Positions 1-11,721 of a stretch of DNA of 64,000 nt are shown here, in pieces. Under the pieces are notes generated by a model, which was given only the letters and a program-made list of their open reading frames with translations, had not been told where the DNA came from and ran no database searches. Both the position numbers and the translations under genes were made by a program. The stretch lies in contig JAANYP010007576.1 in assembly GCA_020465985.1 (NCBI GenBank), positions 1 through 64,000 on the forward strand. The letters are read 5' to 3'. The DNA is from Centrapalus pauciflorus. Lineage: Eukaryota > Streptophyta > Magnoliopsida > Asterales > Asteraceae. How positions within the stretch are numbered: position 1 is the stretch's first letter; every line of letters begins with the position of its first letter.

Positions 1-102
1 GATGTCAAATGCACCAAGAAAAATTGATATTTTGCTTTTGTACAAAGTTAGTATTATCATTGTATAATCGTTTGACCCATAATTCAACACAATTTTTTAC
101 AG

Positions 103-974
103 GTACAATGTGAGGTTGTTAATGCAGGAAAATCTCTATACTTGTGAACTCGTTAGGAATGAAGCACAGGTTAATATCCAAGGTATGCATGTAATATGAT
201 GATGACTACTGAATAGACATTCGAACCCATGCATGCAAGTCTACACCATGTTCATAAATTGACAGTAGAACTATGCATAAAATTTGAAGTCAGGGTTTTA
301 GTTCGTCCCTTGTGCCTGGTTAAGAAAGAGACATTTTTACAATTTTTCACATTCTTTCTGAAGGTGTATTCATACTGTACCATCTCCTTTTCCCACACGT
401 CCTCTTAATGATATTAGTCCACATTTTATTGAGCTAGATTAATATTATTTAAGTTCCTCTCTAGCTATTTTGAAGTGTTCCAATTTCACCTGTATCATTA
501 AACACCAAAACAGTATATAGATATGACACCGGTTAACCGAGGAAGTTAACTGCCGTAGGAGAATATTATGTCTCATATATTCTTGTACGAGCTGGTAAGC
601 TTCTAATAACAAATCTGATTCATGTACTTATTAAATAAGTTCCTCAAAGAGTAAAGAGGAGATATATGTCCGCTTGATTTACAGCTTGTGGTGGGAAGTC
701 ATTAATTTAGTGGAACGGACTTAACTTCATGGTGCCTTGATGGGCTTGGACTAGTGAATGAAAGGTTATTTATATTTAAGTTTCCAAGGAGCAGCATGGC
801 ATGTGATTTGGTGTCTAGAAATATTTGTGGCTGAGGCGAGGATTCTTACTAATTCACTACTCTTTGTTTTCCCATATAGGTATGCAATTGGAAGTGCGGA
901 ACAGAGAGGCAAGAACTGAGGAGAATGACATGGGTCAGAATGACGAAGCCGTAGAAGATAAAACAAAGCATTGA
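103..974 (+). CDS. 3-prime end of an unrecognised split gene (last two exons)
   Basis: I read two exons, 103-182 and 880-974, joined by an intron of about 700 bases. The first follows a pyrimidine-rich acceptor ending in TTTTTTACAG and closes at CCAAG before GTATGC. The second follows CCCATATAG and ends at TGA 972-974. Phases match: the single G left at 182 completes a Gly codon with GT at 880, and the joined frame stays open for 57 residues. The peptide is charged and probably helical. It begins YNVRLLMQENLYTCELV, passes through GMQLEVRNREARTEEND and ends EAVEDKTKH, which would suit a coiled-coil C-terminus. I do not recognise the family. The 5-prime part lies outside the window. The evidence is splice signals and frame only, so this could be a decayed gene or a chance open frame. 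Confidence 0.42.
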
Positions 975-1224
975 TGGGTGGCTCACTTATGTGTTCTTGA
1001 ACGTTTTAGATCCACATGGACGTTGTTGAATCTCAATCCAAAAGGTCTAAACTTCAGCTTAACTCTATTCAAAACATAATATTCAACTGATCTTGTTTAA
1101 TATGTGTCTTTGGACCAATATATATGATTTTTTTTGTTGGTTTAACCTGCAGCATAAGACAAGTAACGTAAAAGACTCTGGAACATATTATAGTATTTTT
1201 TTTTTCTAAAAAAAATACTTTTTA
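975..1224 (+). other. 3-prime flank of the partial gene
   Basis: This stretch follows the stop codon at 972-974 and is AT-rich with no open frame of interest. It is the likely 3-prime untranslated region and downstream flank. I see no clear canonical AATAAA close to the stop. Confidence 0.3.
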
Positions 1225-1456
1225 CCGGTTTTTCTGTAACCACAAACAGGGTGATAATAAAAGTGTTCATAAACACAGAGTTCAACCCGTAGCTATTACG
1301 ACCGGCTATTACAAACCGGGGTTATAACTTTTCTACCCGGTTATATAACCGGGTCATGTCATTATCAACCGCCTTACCCCCTCTTTTACCCCGGTTTAAG
1401 AAACCGGGGGTTATTCCAAAACCAAACCGGGGTTGAAGGGTCCTTTTGTACTAGTG
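1225..1456. mobile_element. CACTA-like element fragment
   Basis: The right end reads TTTTGTACTAGTG, the inverse of a CACTA-type terminus (CACTAGTACAAAA). Inside are several inverted copies of the subterminal word AACCGGGGTT/AACCCCGGTT, for example at 1310-1345 and 1388-1436. The same word and terminus occur in the complete element at 14169-14580. The left terminus is not recognisable here, so the copy is truncated or decayed. Confidence 0.55.
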
Positions 1457-1542
1457 CAAGAAATGGATCGAAAAGAAACTACAGAAAATCTCTGTAAAAA
1501 CGTACTTATTCTTATTCAACACCTAAAACATACCATCATATG

Positions 1543-1595
1543 GGACACACACACACACACACACACACATTATATATACAATATATACTATATAT
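1543..1595. repeat. (CA)n and TA-rich microsatellite
   Basis: About 13 CA units run to 1569 and pass into TATATA-rich sequence that borders the group C element starting at 1596. Confidence 0.9.
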
Positions 1596-2249
1596 AGGAG
1601 GTTCCCTTGAGAACTTTTGTCGCATCGAGGCCACAAAAGAACCTCCACGGCCCTTGGATGAAAAGATTGCTTGTGGGTAGATCAAATGGAAAAAACAAGG
1701 ATAACTTAATAGAAATTTTATGCATAAGGTGCACATTAATGAAATTCGCAGAGAGGGGTACACCAGGAATTATGCAATCCTTATTTAATTATTACAACTT
1801 TCAAACTTAACAAAAATAATACAAATTCAAAACTACATCAAAAATAACATGCTATAGCGTTCATATCTTCCTACATATCGTTCCATCTCTTCCAAAATTC
1901 CTATGCGTATCGTTCATCTCTTCAAAATCAAAAGCATCAAAATATAAACAATAAATCGGTCTACAATACATAATATCATGAGAGGTCATCTCTTCCAAAA
2001 TCAAGAGGGGGCTAGAGAGAGGAGAGCGAGAGAGATAGAGAGAAAGAGGGAGTGGTTTTAGGAAAGAAGTTAATGATGATTTTCATACCAAATTTAGTTA
2101 TTAATTATCTTAAAAATATTTAAATTCAAAAATAATTTCCATACATTTAATATCCTCTAAATGCCCTTTGTGCACCCTTGGTGGATAGTCCGATGCACAA
2201 AAGTTCTCAATGGTGCCTCGATGCACAAAAATTCTCAATCGAACCCCAA

Positions 2250-2251
<2 letters not shown>
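1596..2251. mobile_element. TA-microsatellite-bounded element, group C copy 1
   Basis: The left end AGGAGGTTCCCTTGAGAAC directly follows TATATA, and the right end is an inverted version ending in CAATCGAACCCCAATC before a long (TA)n tract. The subterminal sequence GAGAACTTTTGT-GCATCGAGG is inverted at the right, where it occurs twice in tandem (2188-2216 and 2217-2245). The interior holds repeats of a short unit like CATATCGTTCATCTCTTCC and a GA-rich block near 2010-2060. No coding capacity is visible. A second copy lies at 10597-11708. Confidence 0.65.

Positions 2252-2333
<82 letters not shown>
2252..2333. repeat. (TA)n microsatellite
   Basis: About 40 TA units separate a group C element on the left from a group A element on the right. 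Confidence 0.95.
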
Positions 2334-2337
<4 letters not shown>

Positions 2338-2533
2338 GTTCAATGGAAAAACAACATGCATCGGAAAACTTTGGAAAACCTCCATGCACCACCACAAATG
2401 CATCACAATTCTCGCATGATTCACCAATTTCCCGCGTGATGCATCGACTTTCTGTGTGATGCATCACCTGATCCAACGGCTATAAAGTGGTTCCCGGGTT
2501 TTTCCGATGCATATAAGTTTTCATTGAACCCAC

Positions 2534-2535
<2 letters not shown>
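2334..2535. mobile_element. TA-microsatellite-bounded element, group A copy 1
   Basis: Left end GGGTGTTCAATGGAAAAAC and right end CATTGAACCCACCC are inverted relative to each other and touch (TA)n on both sides. The interior contains the group A words CCACCACAAATGCATCAC and GTGATGCATCA, on the strand opposite to copies 2, 3, 5, 6 and 7. It is non-coding and about 200 bp long. Confidence 0.75.

Positions 2536-2588
<53 letters not shown>
2536..2588. repeat. (TA)n microsatellite
   Basis: A TA tract with one TG interruption joins the group A element on the left to the group B element on the right. Confidence 0.95.
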
Positions 2589-3200
<612 letters not shown>

Positions 3201-3618
3201 ATAGACACATTTCTAATAGTTGCAACCATTCATTCTATCGTTATAACCCTTTCTATGATAACTAACGAACATAACCGTCATCAACTACCATAACTACCAA
3301 ACTATTCATTAATTACATATAACACCTTTAGTTTAGGCTTATATTCCAACATTACCATCCATGATTTCCAATTATATTTCACTTGATTACACCTGTTATC
3401 ATAAAGCAATCCGATGGATGAAGATCCCATCACCCAAAACACTTTTTCCATGTTTTTTATTTCAACACAGTTGAGCAACACATGATCGATCTAATGATTC
3501 CTCTTTTGAATTGTGAAAGACACATGAGGAAGAATGCCTCGATATTTTAGATTAACAAATTAAAATGCATGAGGTATTTTGTACCGATCTACCCCAATTG
3601 AGGAGGGTAATTTCCTAA
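3201..3618. other. Intergenic, no feature seen
   Basis: Ordinary AT-rich sequence without long open frames, terminal repeats or RNA motifs that I can support. Confidence 0.5.
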
Positions 3619-3930
3619 GGTCGCGTTTGGTTCGTGTGATGGAAATCGATGGAATTAGTTATTAATTTTACTTGTTTTTATATCTATATTGAGAACTAAT
3701 GTAAAATGTTAAATTTTATGTATTTTTCATCAAATTTTCTTGTTTATAGGATTTTGACAATCCTTCGAACTTATACATGAATTACATTCCAACCCATACA
3801 TGAATCAAATTTCAACCTACATCTCTAACAAATACTAAAAACCGTATTCTACATTCACCATCAACTAAATTAATAACTAAAATTTAAAATTCAATTCCTT
3901 CAAATTCCATTTCGTGAACCAAACGCCACA
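3619..3930. mobile_element. Tourist-like MITE
   Basis: The inverted ends are GGTCGCGTTTGGTTCGTG and its mirror CGTGAACCAAACGCCACA. TAA flanks both sides (3616-3618 and 3931-3933), which fits the 3-bp TTA/TAA target duplication of PIF/Harbinger elements. About 312 bp, AT-rich, non-coding. Confidence 0.7.
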
Positions 3931-4440
3931 TAAGAGTTTTAATCATCCATAAAAACACAAGAATTAATGATTATATCTTTCTTGATTATCATTACTAAAT
4001 TGGGTACGTACGATTGGATCTCTATAAAAAAACATCAATGTTTATCCAAAGTGATAAGGAGATTGATAGCATGCAAGACACATGCATGCCAAAATATCTA
4101 GAAAATATTGTCATGACTGACTTATAACAAAATAATAACAAATTAAGATATTCTACAAAATAATAATAAGCATATATATATATATATATATATATTTGAG
4201 GTAGTTGTATATATTGAATAGGCCCATATATATATGAGCCATGTGTGTGGTGCTGGTTTTTACAACTTATTATCCTTTTTATGTCAAATGACAAATGGGG
4301 ACACAAACAATGCATTTCTGAACTTTTTTAGATATATTGTTTAATTAATTAATACTTTCAATTCTTTCTTACGTACATACGACGCCCTCTCCTCTCCTCT
4401 CTCGATCTCCCTCAACAATCAAAGGACCTATTCGTCTTTT

Positions 4441-4475
<35 letters not shown>

Positions 4476-4552
4476 GTCCATAACTGAAAACGACTGCAAG
4501 CAACCTGTGGTCGACCTGTTCAACCCCACTGATCCCCCCACACATAACACTT

Positions 4553-4583
<31 letters not shown>

Positions 4584-4668
4584 GCACACAGCCTCTTCCA
4601 TTAATCTTGGTACATATCTCTCTCTCTCTCTCTCCCTCAGAATTGAAGAGGTTAAGTGGTGTGAAGAA
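3931..4668 (+). other. Upstream region and leader of the zinc-finger gene
   Basis: This region holds a short (TA)n at 4171-4196, pyrimidine-rich sequence from about 4381, (CT)n at 4444-4471, (TA)n at 4553-4577 and another (CT)n at 4617-4635. CT-rich tracts just upstream of a start codon are typical of plant 5-prime leaders. I cannot fix the transcription start, and the only TATA-like sequences are inside the microsatellites. Confidence 0.45.
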
Positions 4669-5644
4669 ATGGTGGATGTTGAAAAAGTGTGTTGCATGTG
4701 CGGTGACGTTGGATTCCCTGACAAAATCTTCCGATGTATCAAGTGCCATCACCGCTTTCAACACTCGTACGTCGTCTCCCCCACCCACACACACCAGACA
4801 CTTGAGTTAATTTATGACTGATCATGTATATATGTTCTTGTTCATAAAGTTAAGATCTTTTTATGTTTTTATCGATCATTTTATGCTATACCCACAAGTT
4901 AAAATTCATTTTTAACCAAAAATCTTGTGTAAAGCTCTTAACTTTTTTCAAATACACACACCCACACACACACCACCCTGGCTCAAAAAGAACATCATAT
5001 CATTGCTTGCGTAAAATGAGAAAAAGATAATTAATTAGTATAAGTTATAACAAGAAATTAACGCCACCGCCTCCGGCCACCACCATCTTCTTCACCAAGT
5101 AATATATATATACACTTTTTTTTTTAATAATAGTTTTATTAACTAAGTACTATTTTATGTTGACTTTGACCATAAAAACCAGTATTTTAAAAACCCCATG
5201 TGTAGTGTAGTTTCTGCAAGTCTTTTTGTTCTCCATAAATAAAATCTTCGAAACTCTTTTTCTCTCGGTAAGTGCACATCGCACTTGTTCATTTATATAT
5301 ATTTTCCCATAAATTTAATAACTTTTTGTATTTCCTCATGAAATAATATATATAGGTATTGTAGCAACTACTATAGCGAATCATCTGAGCTACCGGAGCT
5401 ATGTGATTGGTGCCAAACTGAAGTTACCCGAACCACTAAACACAGTAGTGGTTCTTCAAAGAGATCGAGCTCAAAATCCGACGCCGGAGTGAGCAACCGG
5501 TCAGAATATTCCGGTGATAAGGTGAAGCAACATGATCGTGAAGAGGCTTCAGAAAAAGGCAAATCGTCATCATCATCCACTGGAGCTCCGTCTCCAAAAA
5601 CTAGTACTCGAAGGTACAAGCTTCTTAAAGATGTCATGTGTTAA
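4669..5644 (+). CDS. Small PHD/RING-like zinc-finger protein, two exons
   Basis: Exon 1 is 4669-4766 and exon 2 is 5356-5644. The 589-base intron starts GTACGT and ends ATATAG. Joined, they encode 128 residues. The N-terminus carries a cysteine-rich zinc finger. VCCMCGDVGFPDKIFRC is followed by KCHHRFQHSYC and, after the junction, by ELCDWC, so all expected Cys/His ligands of a PHD-type finger appear to be present. Residues 60-110 are a low-complexity Ser/Lys/Glu-rich tail. The C-terminus ends RRYKLLKDVMC, which I recall as conserved in this small plant protein family. PHD fingers commonly bind histone tails, but the substrate of this family is unknown to me. The ATG at 4669 is the natural start because the finger begins eight residues later. 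It may be a nuclear chromatin-associated protein; that role is inference. Confidence 0.85.
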
Positions 5645-6030
5645 ATATATGAAGATGGATTTGGGTTTTGGTGCGTGGCAAAGGTGAGATCGACCTTTAA
5701 TTAATGTTCCCAGATCGACTGTAATTCTGTGTTTGACTTGGGGGTAAAATGGGAACAAACTATATATTGTCTATAGTGAATGAATATGGAGGGTACGTGG
5801 TGGTGAAAAGCAATGGAGTTTTACTGTTTCTTTTCTTTTCTTTTTTTTTTTTTTTTAAATCATTATTTCTTTTGGTTTTGTGATATATGTTTGGACCTCC
5901 ATAACTTTGTATCATATTTGTAGAAACTATATATATAAATAAGCCTTTTCAATCTCTGCCTCCTTCAACTGCATAGCATGCATCATCCAATGGTCTTTAT
6001 CTAACGATCATTAGCTAGTATGTATATATA
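5645..6030 (+). other. 3-prime flank of the zinc-finger gene
   Basis: AT-rich sequence with poly-T at about 5840-5858 and no other feature. It probably contains the 3-prime untranslated region. A short TATATA at 6022-6030 marks the border of the next element. Confidence 0.4.
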
Positions 6031-6308
6031 AGGGTGGGTTCAATGGAGAACCTTATGCATCGAAGAACCTTGAAGAACCACAATGCATCGCTAGAAAAAC
6101 TGAAATGCATCACGTAGAAATCGATGCATCACGCGGGAATTTGATAAATCAAGTGGAAATAATGTAAAAATCGATGCATCACTCGAGAATTTGATGCATC
6201 ACGTGGAAATAATGATGCATTACGGGGGAATTGTGATGCATTTGTGGTGGTGCATGGAGGTTCTTCAAGATTGTTCGATGCATGGAGGTTCTCCATTGAA
6301 CCCACCTC

Positions 6309-6309
<1 letters not shown>
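6031..6309. mobile_element. TA-microsatellite-bounded element, group A copy 2
   Basis: The ends AGGGTGGGTTCAATGGAGAACC and GGTTCTCCATTGAACCCACC form a clean inverted repeat. The interior repeats the 20-base theme GATGCATCACGCGGGAATTT about six times with variation, then ends in the group A block GTGATGCATTTGTGGTGG. Non-coding. Confidence 0.8.

Positions 6310-6380
<71 letters not shown>
6310..6380. repeat. (TA)n microsatellite
   Basis: TA tract shared by two group A elements, one on each side. Confidence 0.95.
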
Positions 6381-6383
<3 letters not shown>

Positions 6384-6530
6384 GAGGGTTTAATGAAGAA
6401 CCACAATGCATCACTAGAAAATCATAATGCATCACGTGGAAGTCGACGCATCACGCGAGAATTTGATTTATCACGCGAGAATTGTGATGCATTTGTGGTG
6501 GTGCATGGAGGTTGTTTATCGAACCACCTC
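6381..6530. mobile_element. TA-microsatellite-bounded element, group A copy 3
   Basis: The shortest group A copy, about 150 bp. It starts GGGGAGGGTTTAATGAAGAACC and ends GTTTATCGAACCACCTC, with three internal GATGCATCACG-type repeats. The ends are more diverged than in copy 2. It lies in the same orientation, with (TA)n on both sides. Confidence 0.75.
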
Positions 6531-6575
6531 TATATATATATTTCTATAAATTTCGTAATTTCTAAAGTACTCTTG

Positions 6576-6650
<75 letters not shown>
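6531..6650. repeat. Two (TA)n tracts with a 37-bp spacer
   Basis: A short TA tract, a unique spacer at 6541-6577, then about 36 TA units. No element ends are visible in the spacer. Confidence 0.9.
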
Positions 6651-6651
<1 letters not shown>

Positions 6652-7640
6652 TTGTTTCTGTAAAAAAACAGTACATTTTATTATCGTTAAATTTGTATAT
6701 TCAAGTTCTTAAAAGACTTGTTGAATTGGTTGTTAAGTTGTATGTTCAACTTTCTTAATTTTATGGATTGTTATAAATCATATATATTTAAATTCTTTGT
6801 GATCGATGTAGAAGTACGATCGATCCACATACATTTTGGATTTGTTTTTTTGAGTTTAAAGTACTTTTTGGATGGTTTATTTGCATGAGAATAATTTAGG
6901 TTTTGTCATATGTAATATATCTATGTATATATTGCAAGCAAAGTAATATGCACCTTTGTTTGTTGAATTGCAATATGCAAAAAAAGAGTATTAAATAAAA
7001 ATTTTAATCCTCATAAAATAAAACTACACTTCAATTCGTTCTAGAGCATATATAAAATTGCAAATCGATCTGGTCATAAGTATAGATCTTAAGTTTGTGT
7101 TGGGCGGCTGGTGGATGCATGACACATCACACATGGTTTGCAAATTAAGATTTTAATTTGTGTATAAATTAATTGATCCAAACAAAAGATACATTTTGTC
7201 AATCAAGTCTTTAATTGGACTTGACAGGTAGGATCTTTAATTAAATTTGGATGCTGAATATATTGTGACATGATCGATGATAATTTTGGAGACAAAGAAA
7301 ATACATGCATCATTTGTCAATCAGTTAATTAACTGCAAAGATTTCAGGTTTTTTTGTTTATTTAATCTGACTTGGCAACCGTAAATAAAATTCTTCAATC
7401 TAATTACAGTATTATTAGTTGGTTAGCAGACACCTTTGTTCACAATAAAACTTAATCCTGAACTTTTATGTCAAATTAAACCCATGATAACACTAGACTA
7501 GAAGCTCTTTGGTAGCAAACTCTATGTATCTAGGAAGATATTTGACTAATAATCAACCAACTTTTTAATGTTGCTGCATATATCCACTTTTACTATATGC
7601 ATCCTTAATTTTTTTTATTTATATCATATCTCTTAACCAT
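6651..7640. other. Intergenic, no feature seen
   Basis: AT-rich unique sequence. I found no open frame, terminal repeat or RNA-like structure that I can support. Confidence 0.5.
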
Positions 7641-8053
7641 ATGTGTGGTTTGTATGAGTACCTAAAAAATACAGAGTACTGTAAGTATTTGTGAACACAA
7701 GGGTTTCGAATGTGAACATACTCCGAAAAAAAATTTTTTTAATTTTTTTTTCATATTCATTTAGATACAAATAATATAAGACTATTTATAAAAAACTACA
7801 TACATTCACACTTTTTAACATATTAAAAGTTATGTGAACATGCTTAGTGTGAACATACGTTCACAACAGTGCAGTTCATGTGAACATGCACGTTTCACAG
7901 AGTTCTAGTGTGTTTATGTGTGATTTTTTACAAGTAGTCTTGTATTATTAATTTAAACATGATTATGAAAAAAAATTCAAAGAAAATGGTTTTAAGCGAG
8001 CTAGGTACCTCCGATATTCCGCAAAACTAATGATACTCACTTGAACCTAAATC
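7641..8053. mobile_element. TA-bounded element, group B copy 2 (subtype B2, diverged)
   Basis: The left end ATGTGTGGTTTGTATGAGTACC and the right end GATACTCACTTGAACCTAAATC match the group B termini. The interior contains GTGAACATACGTTCACAAC, a hairpin shared with the copies at 26149 and 43565. Only a short TA tract remains on the right, and none on the left. Confidence 0.65.
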
Positions 8054-9725
8054 TATATATATACACACATACACACATATTACGTCATTCTTATTAACAA
8101 ATTAATTCAAAGATTTAATTAAAATATAAAAAAATCACATCATGGGATATACACAATCACATCAAGAGAAATATCTATTATCTTATTTACACATTTATCG
8201 CACTTTGTTGTTTCTTTAAGGTGATTTTTTTTGTCCGATTAAGATTACAGTTCATACTAGAATAAGTATTATGGACAGAATGCACACTTATATAAATAGC
8301 ATTGTAGTGTAGACTCAACCATAAATACGGGGGTCAAGGGGGTTGTGCCCCTTAGTGGTTCAAGGGGCAGAGCCTCTAGCGGTGGTTACAAATTTCTGAA
8401 CTCGTTTAGCATAGGAATACAAATTTATGAAGTGGTTTAGTGTCCTACTAGGTGTTGATTTTGATCAACAAGATAGAAATTAACAACTCCTTTTTTAGCT
8501 ATGCCAAAGCTCCACAGTAAAGGCTGTGACGATTGGTGATGTTAAAAGCTTAGTAGCTTAACAACCGTTAGCAAGTAGCATTTGCTGATAGTAATGTTGA
8601 AGCTTAACAAGCTTAACTTCTGATAATGGTGGTTGCTGGCGACTAGTTTTAGAAGTTACCTTCGTACTTAGCAATTTAGAACTGTGTTGAATATGGATGT
8701 ATATGCATTCGAATTGATCAATCCGAATCTAATGCATTTTCTTGTGTTTTATCTCGAAACAAGATTTGGAAAACAGGGGTAGGGTCAATTTGTTGTTTAC
8801 GAACAATGATTTCTACACGATCATAAGATTATCCAAGTTCTGTAGATTCATATTTCGTACCATTTACTCCAACTCACTCTTCTTTTTAAATTTCATAGCT
8901 GTGAAATTTGTAAGACCCAACAGTTTTTTTACATTCTTTTGTTTTGACATGTTCACTCATATTTCTTTCTTCTTAGTTTTCTCTCTCTTTCTCTTTCTAC
9001 AAAGGGATACAAGTAGCATCACCCATCTTATTTGCATGCTTGCGAGAGATGTAGAAGAAAGATATAGCAAACGAAGGGACAGTAAAGTATAGTGATGAGA
9101 GAGAAAAAAAAAAGATGTCATTTATGTGTAACGTGATATGTGTAAAGGGATGCAAATAACAATATACTCTCACATCGATAGGCAAGGTATGTACCTATTA
9201 AAAATCTTTTTAAGGGCTCAATTTTAGTGTTATATGATAGGGAAAATTATGCAAAAATCATCAACTATATGTTTTTTCGATTAAGTTCCTCATCAATTAT
9301 TATTTTTGTCTGATAAATCTCTTAACCAATAAAAATTTATAATTTTAACCTGTTGAACCAATTCACATTGTTGACTTGGATTATACTATTCAACAGCTTG
9401 TTCGATAGAGTCCTCCAATCAATTTTTTCTCTCATAAATCCCTCAACTTGCAAAAACTCATAAATTCTATTTTTTTATTAGTAAACAAGAACTCGGTAAA
9501 TAAGTACGAACATCGGGTTTACAAAATAATATAAAATATCAATTTTTTGTATGTTTAACGAGTTCATGTTAACGATTTTTCAACACAAAAAATTTCAAGA
9601 GGTTTTTGAGGGAAAAAAATATTGGACTTTTGTGTCAGCTTATGTTTTTAAGAGGTTTTTGAAGAAAAATTTTTTGATTGAACAAATATGATAGTTTTTA
9701 AGAAAAAGTTTCAATGAGGGTTTAT

Positions 9726-9727
<2 letters not shown>
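8054..9727. other. Intergenic with weak repeat traces
   Basis: No gene is supported. At 8330-8385 is a G-rich palindromic stretch (GGGGTTGTGCCCCTTAG, then CAAGGGGCAGAGCC) that looks like the end of an old DNA element. At 9239-9480 the theme of short phrases ending in TCCCTCAA resembles a sequence at 13708-13860. Both are too decayed to delimit. Confidence 0.3.

Positions 9728-9798
<71 letters not shown>
9728..9798. repeat. (CT)n-(TA)n microsatellite
   Basis: CT units pass into TA units, which border the group H element at 9799. Confidence 0.95.
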
Positions 9799-9800
<2 letters not shown>

Positions 9801-9978
9801 AGGTTCTATGTGGCACCATATGCATCGGGAACCAAAAATGCATTGCTTGTTTACAAATGATGCAATAAGGATAATATTGGAATACTTTATTTGAAAAAAT
9901 TAATTATTCTTTTAATTAATAGATTAGGATTAAAATAGGAAACTAAATTAATCTCATTAACCATTCTCTATATTTTAT

Positions 9979-10031
<53 letters not shown>

Positions 10032-10575
10032 ATCGACCGACGAGTTTGAGAAGACGATGATGAGATGAAGATGAAAATGATGCATCATGTTGAACTCATG
10101 AACCTATGAACGTATACGATGTGAAGAAGACGAATACGAAGATGCACAGTATCAACACGATGATGCATAACCTGGTGCTCCATATGAACACGATGATGCA
10201 TAACCCGGGAAAGATAAATACGAAGATGCACAGTCAATGAAGATGATGAAGCATCATGTTGGATTTTTGTTAAATTGGAATTTTTTAAATTTAGAAGTGC
10301 ATTTTATAAATTTATTAGCATTTAATACTTGATTATTGAATTAACTATTCAATCAATATAAATTTAATTTTGAGTTGACTTGATATATTATTTTTTCCGA
10401 AAATACCCTTATGCACATCTAATATGTAAATCGTGCATCATAATGCGTTCACAAATTTCATCTTTATTACCCTTTTGCCATTGTAATCTTAGCCATTCAT
10501 TTTCTAGATCTAACGGTGTATATGGGTTCCTAAGTTGCACGATGCACACATGTGCCCCATAGAACCTAACCCTAA
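9799..10575. mobile_element. TA-microsatellite-bounded element, group H
   Basis: The left end GGAGGTTCTATGTGGCACC is mirrored by GTGCCCCATAGAACCTAACC at the right, with a second inverted block (TGCATCGGGAACC against GGTTCCTAAGTTGCACGATGCA). Both ends meet (TA)n. The interior has (CT)n and (AC)n at 9981-10031. It also has a degenerate tandem theme around CACGATGATGCATAACC at 10160-10210. No coding capacity. Confidence 0.65.
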
Positions 10576-10596
10576 ATATATATATATATATATATA

Positions 10597-11708
10597 AAAT
10601 GATGTTCCATTGAGAACTTTTGTGCATCGAGGCACAAAAGAACCTTCACTGTCCCTTGGATGAAAATAATGTGTGGGTTAGATCAGATGACAAAAGGGTA
10701 ATTAAATAGAAAGTTTTATGCATCAATTGCACATAACGAAATTCGCGAAGGGGTAAAACAGGAATTATGCAATCCTTATTTAATTATTACACTTCCAAAA
10801 TTAACAAAAATAATACAAATTCAAAATACATCAAAATACATGCATATCGTTCATCTCTTCCATAAATAAATCATGCATATCGTTCATCTCTTCCAAAATC
10901 AAAATACAAACATTAATCGTTCATCTCTTCATGCATATCGTTCATCGTTCATCATCAAAATACATGCATATCGTTTATCTCTTCCAAAAATAAATCATGC
11001 ATATCGTTCATCTCTTTCAAAATCAAAATACATCAAAATACAAAAATGAATCATTCATCTCTTCATGCATATCGTTCATCGTTCATCAACAAAATACATG
11101 CATATCGTTCATCTCTTCCAAAATCAAAGACATGCATATCGTTCCTCTCTTCCAAAATCATCAAAATACGTCATTTTATCTTTGAAAGTGTTTATCATTC
11201 AAAAATGTATCATTTTATCGCGTTTTTCATTGAAGGTGTTCATCATTCAAAAATTTATCATTCATTCAAAAAATGCGGTGATTATTGGCCGTAGAGAGAG
11301 AGATGGTCGGTGCAGCGGTGGTGCGATGGTGATGCAGCGGCCGAGAGAGCGGTGGTGCGATGGCCGAGAGAGCAAGACGGTGGTGGTGCAGCGGCCGAGA
11401 GAGCAAGATGGTGGCCGAATTTTGAGAATGAGAGGGAGGTGGGGCGGTCACATAGGGAAGGAGAGGGAGAGAGGTTGATCATGGTGAGAGAGAGAGAGGT
11501 GAGGAGAGAAAGAGGGAGAAATTTTTGGTAAGTTGTTTATTGTATTGATTTGTTTCCTAATCTAATTAAACTTAATTTTCTATAATTAATTAATTTTCTT
11601 ATAAATTTATTCCACAAATACCCTTAATTCACCCTTCATAGAAAGTCTGATGCACAAAAGTTCTCAATGGTACCTCGATGCACAAAAGTTCTCAATCGTA
11701 CCCCATTC
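10597..11708. mobile_element. TA-microsatellite-bounded element, group C copy 2
   Basis: The left end ATTGAGAACTTTTGTGCATC and the right end (GATGCACAAAAGTTCTCAAT, present twice in tandem) match copy 1. It is longer than copy 1 because of two internal arrays. At about 10835-11160 there are repeats of CATGCATATCGTTCATCTC. At 11285-11420 is a GC-rich minisatellite built on GCGGCCGAGAGAGC and GGTGGTGC. Open frames through these arrays are by-products of repetition, not genes. Confidence 0.65.
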
Positions 11709-11721
11709 TATATATATATAT

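Noticed and set aside
6100..6250. CRISPR-like array of GATGCATCACG repeats
   Set aside because: The repeats are degenerate, have no unique spacers, lie in a plant genome and belong to the interior of group A elements.
11046..11531. Several overlapping frames with His/Ser or Arg/Glu/Gly-rich peptides
   Set aside because: All follow the tandem arrays inside group C copy 2.
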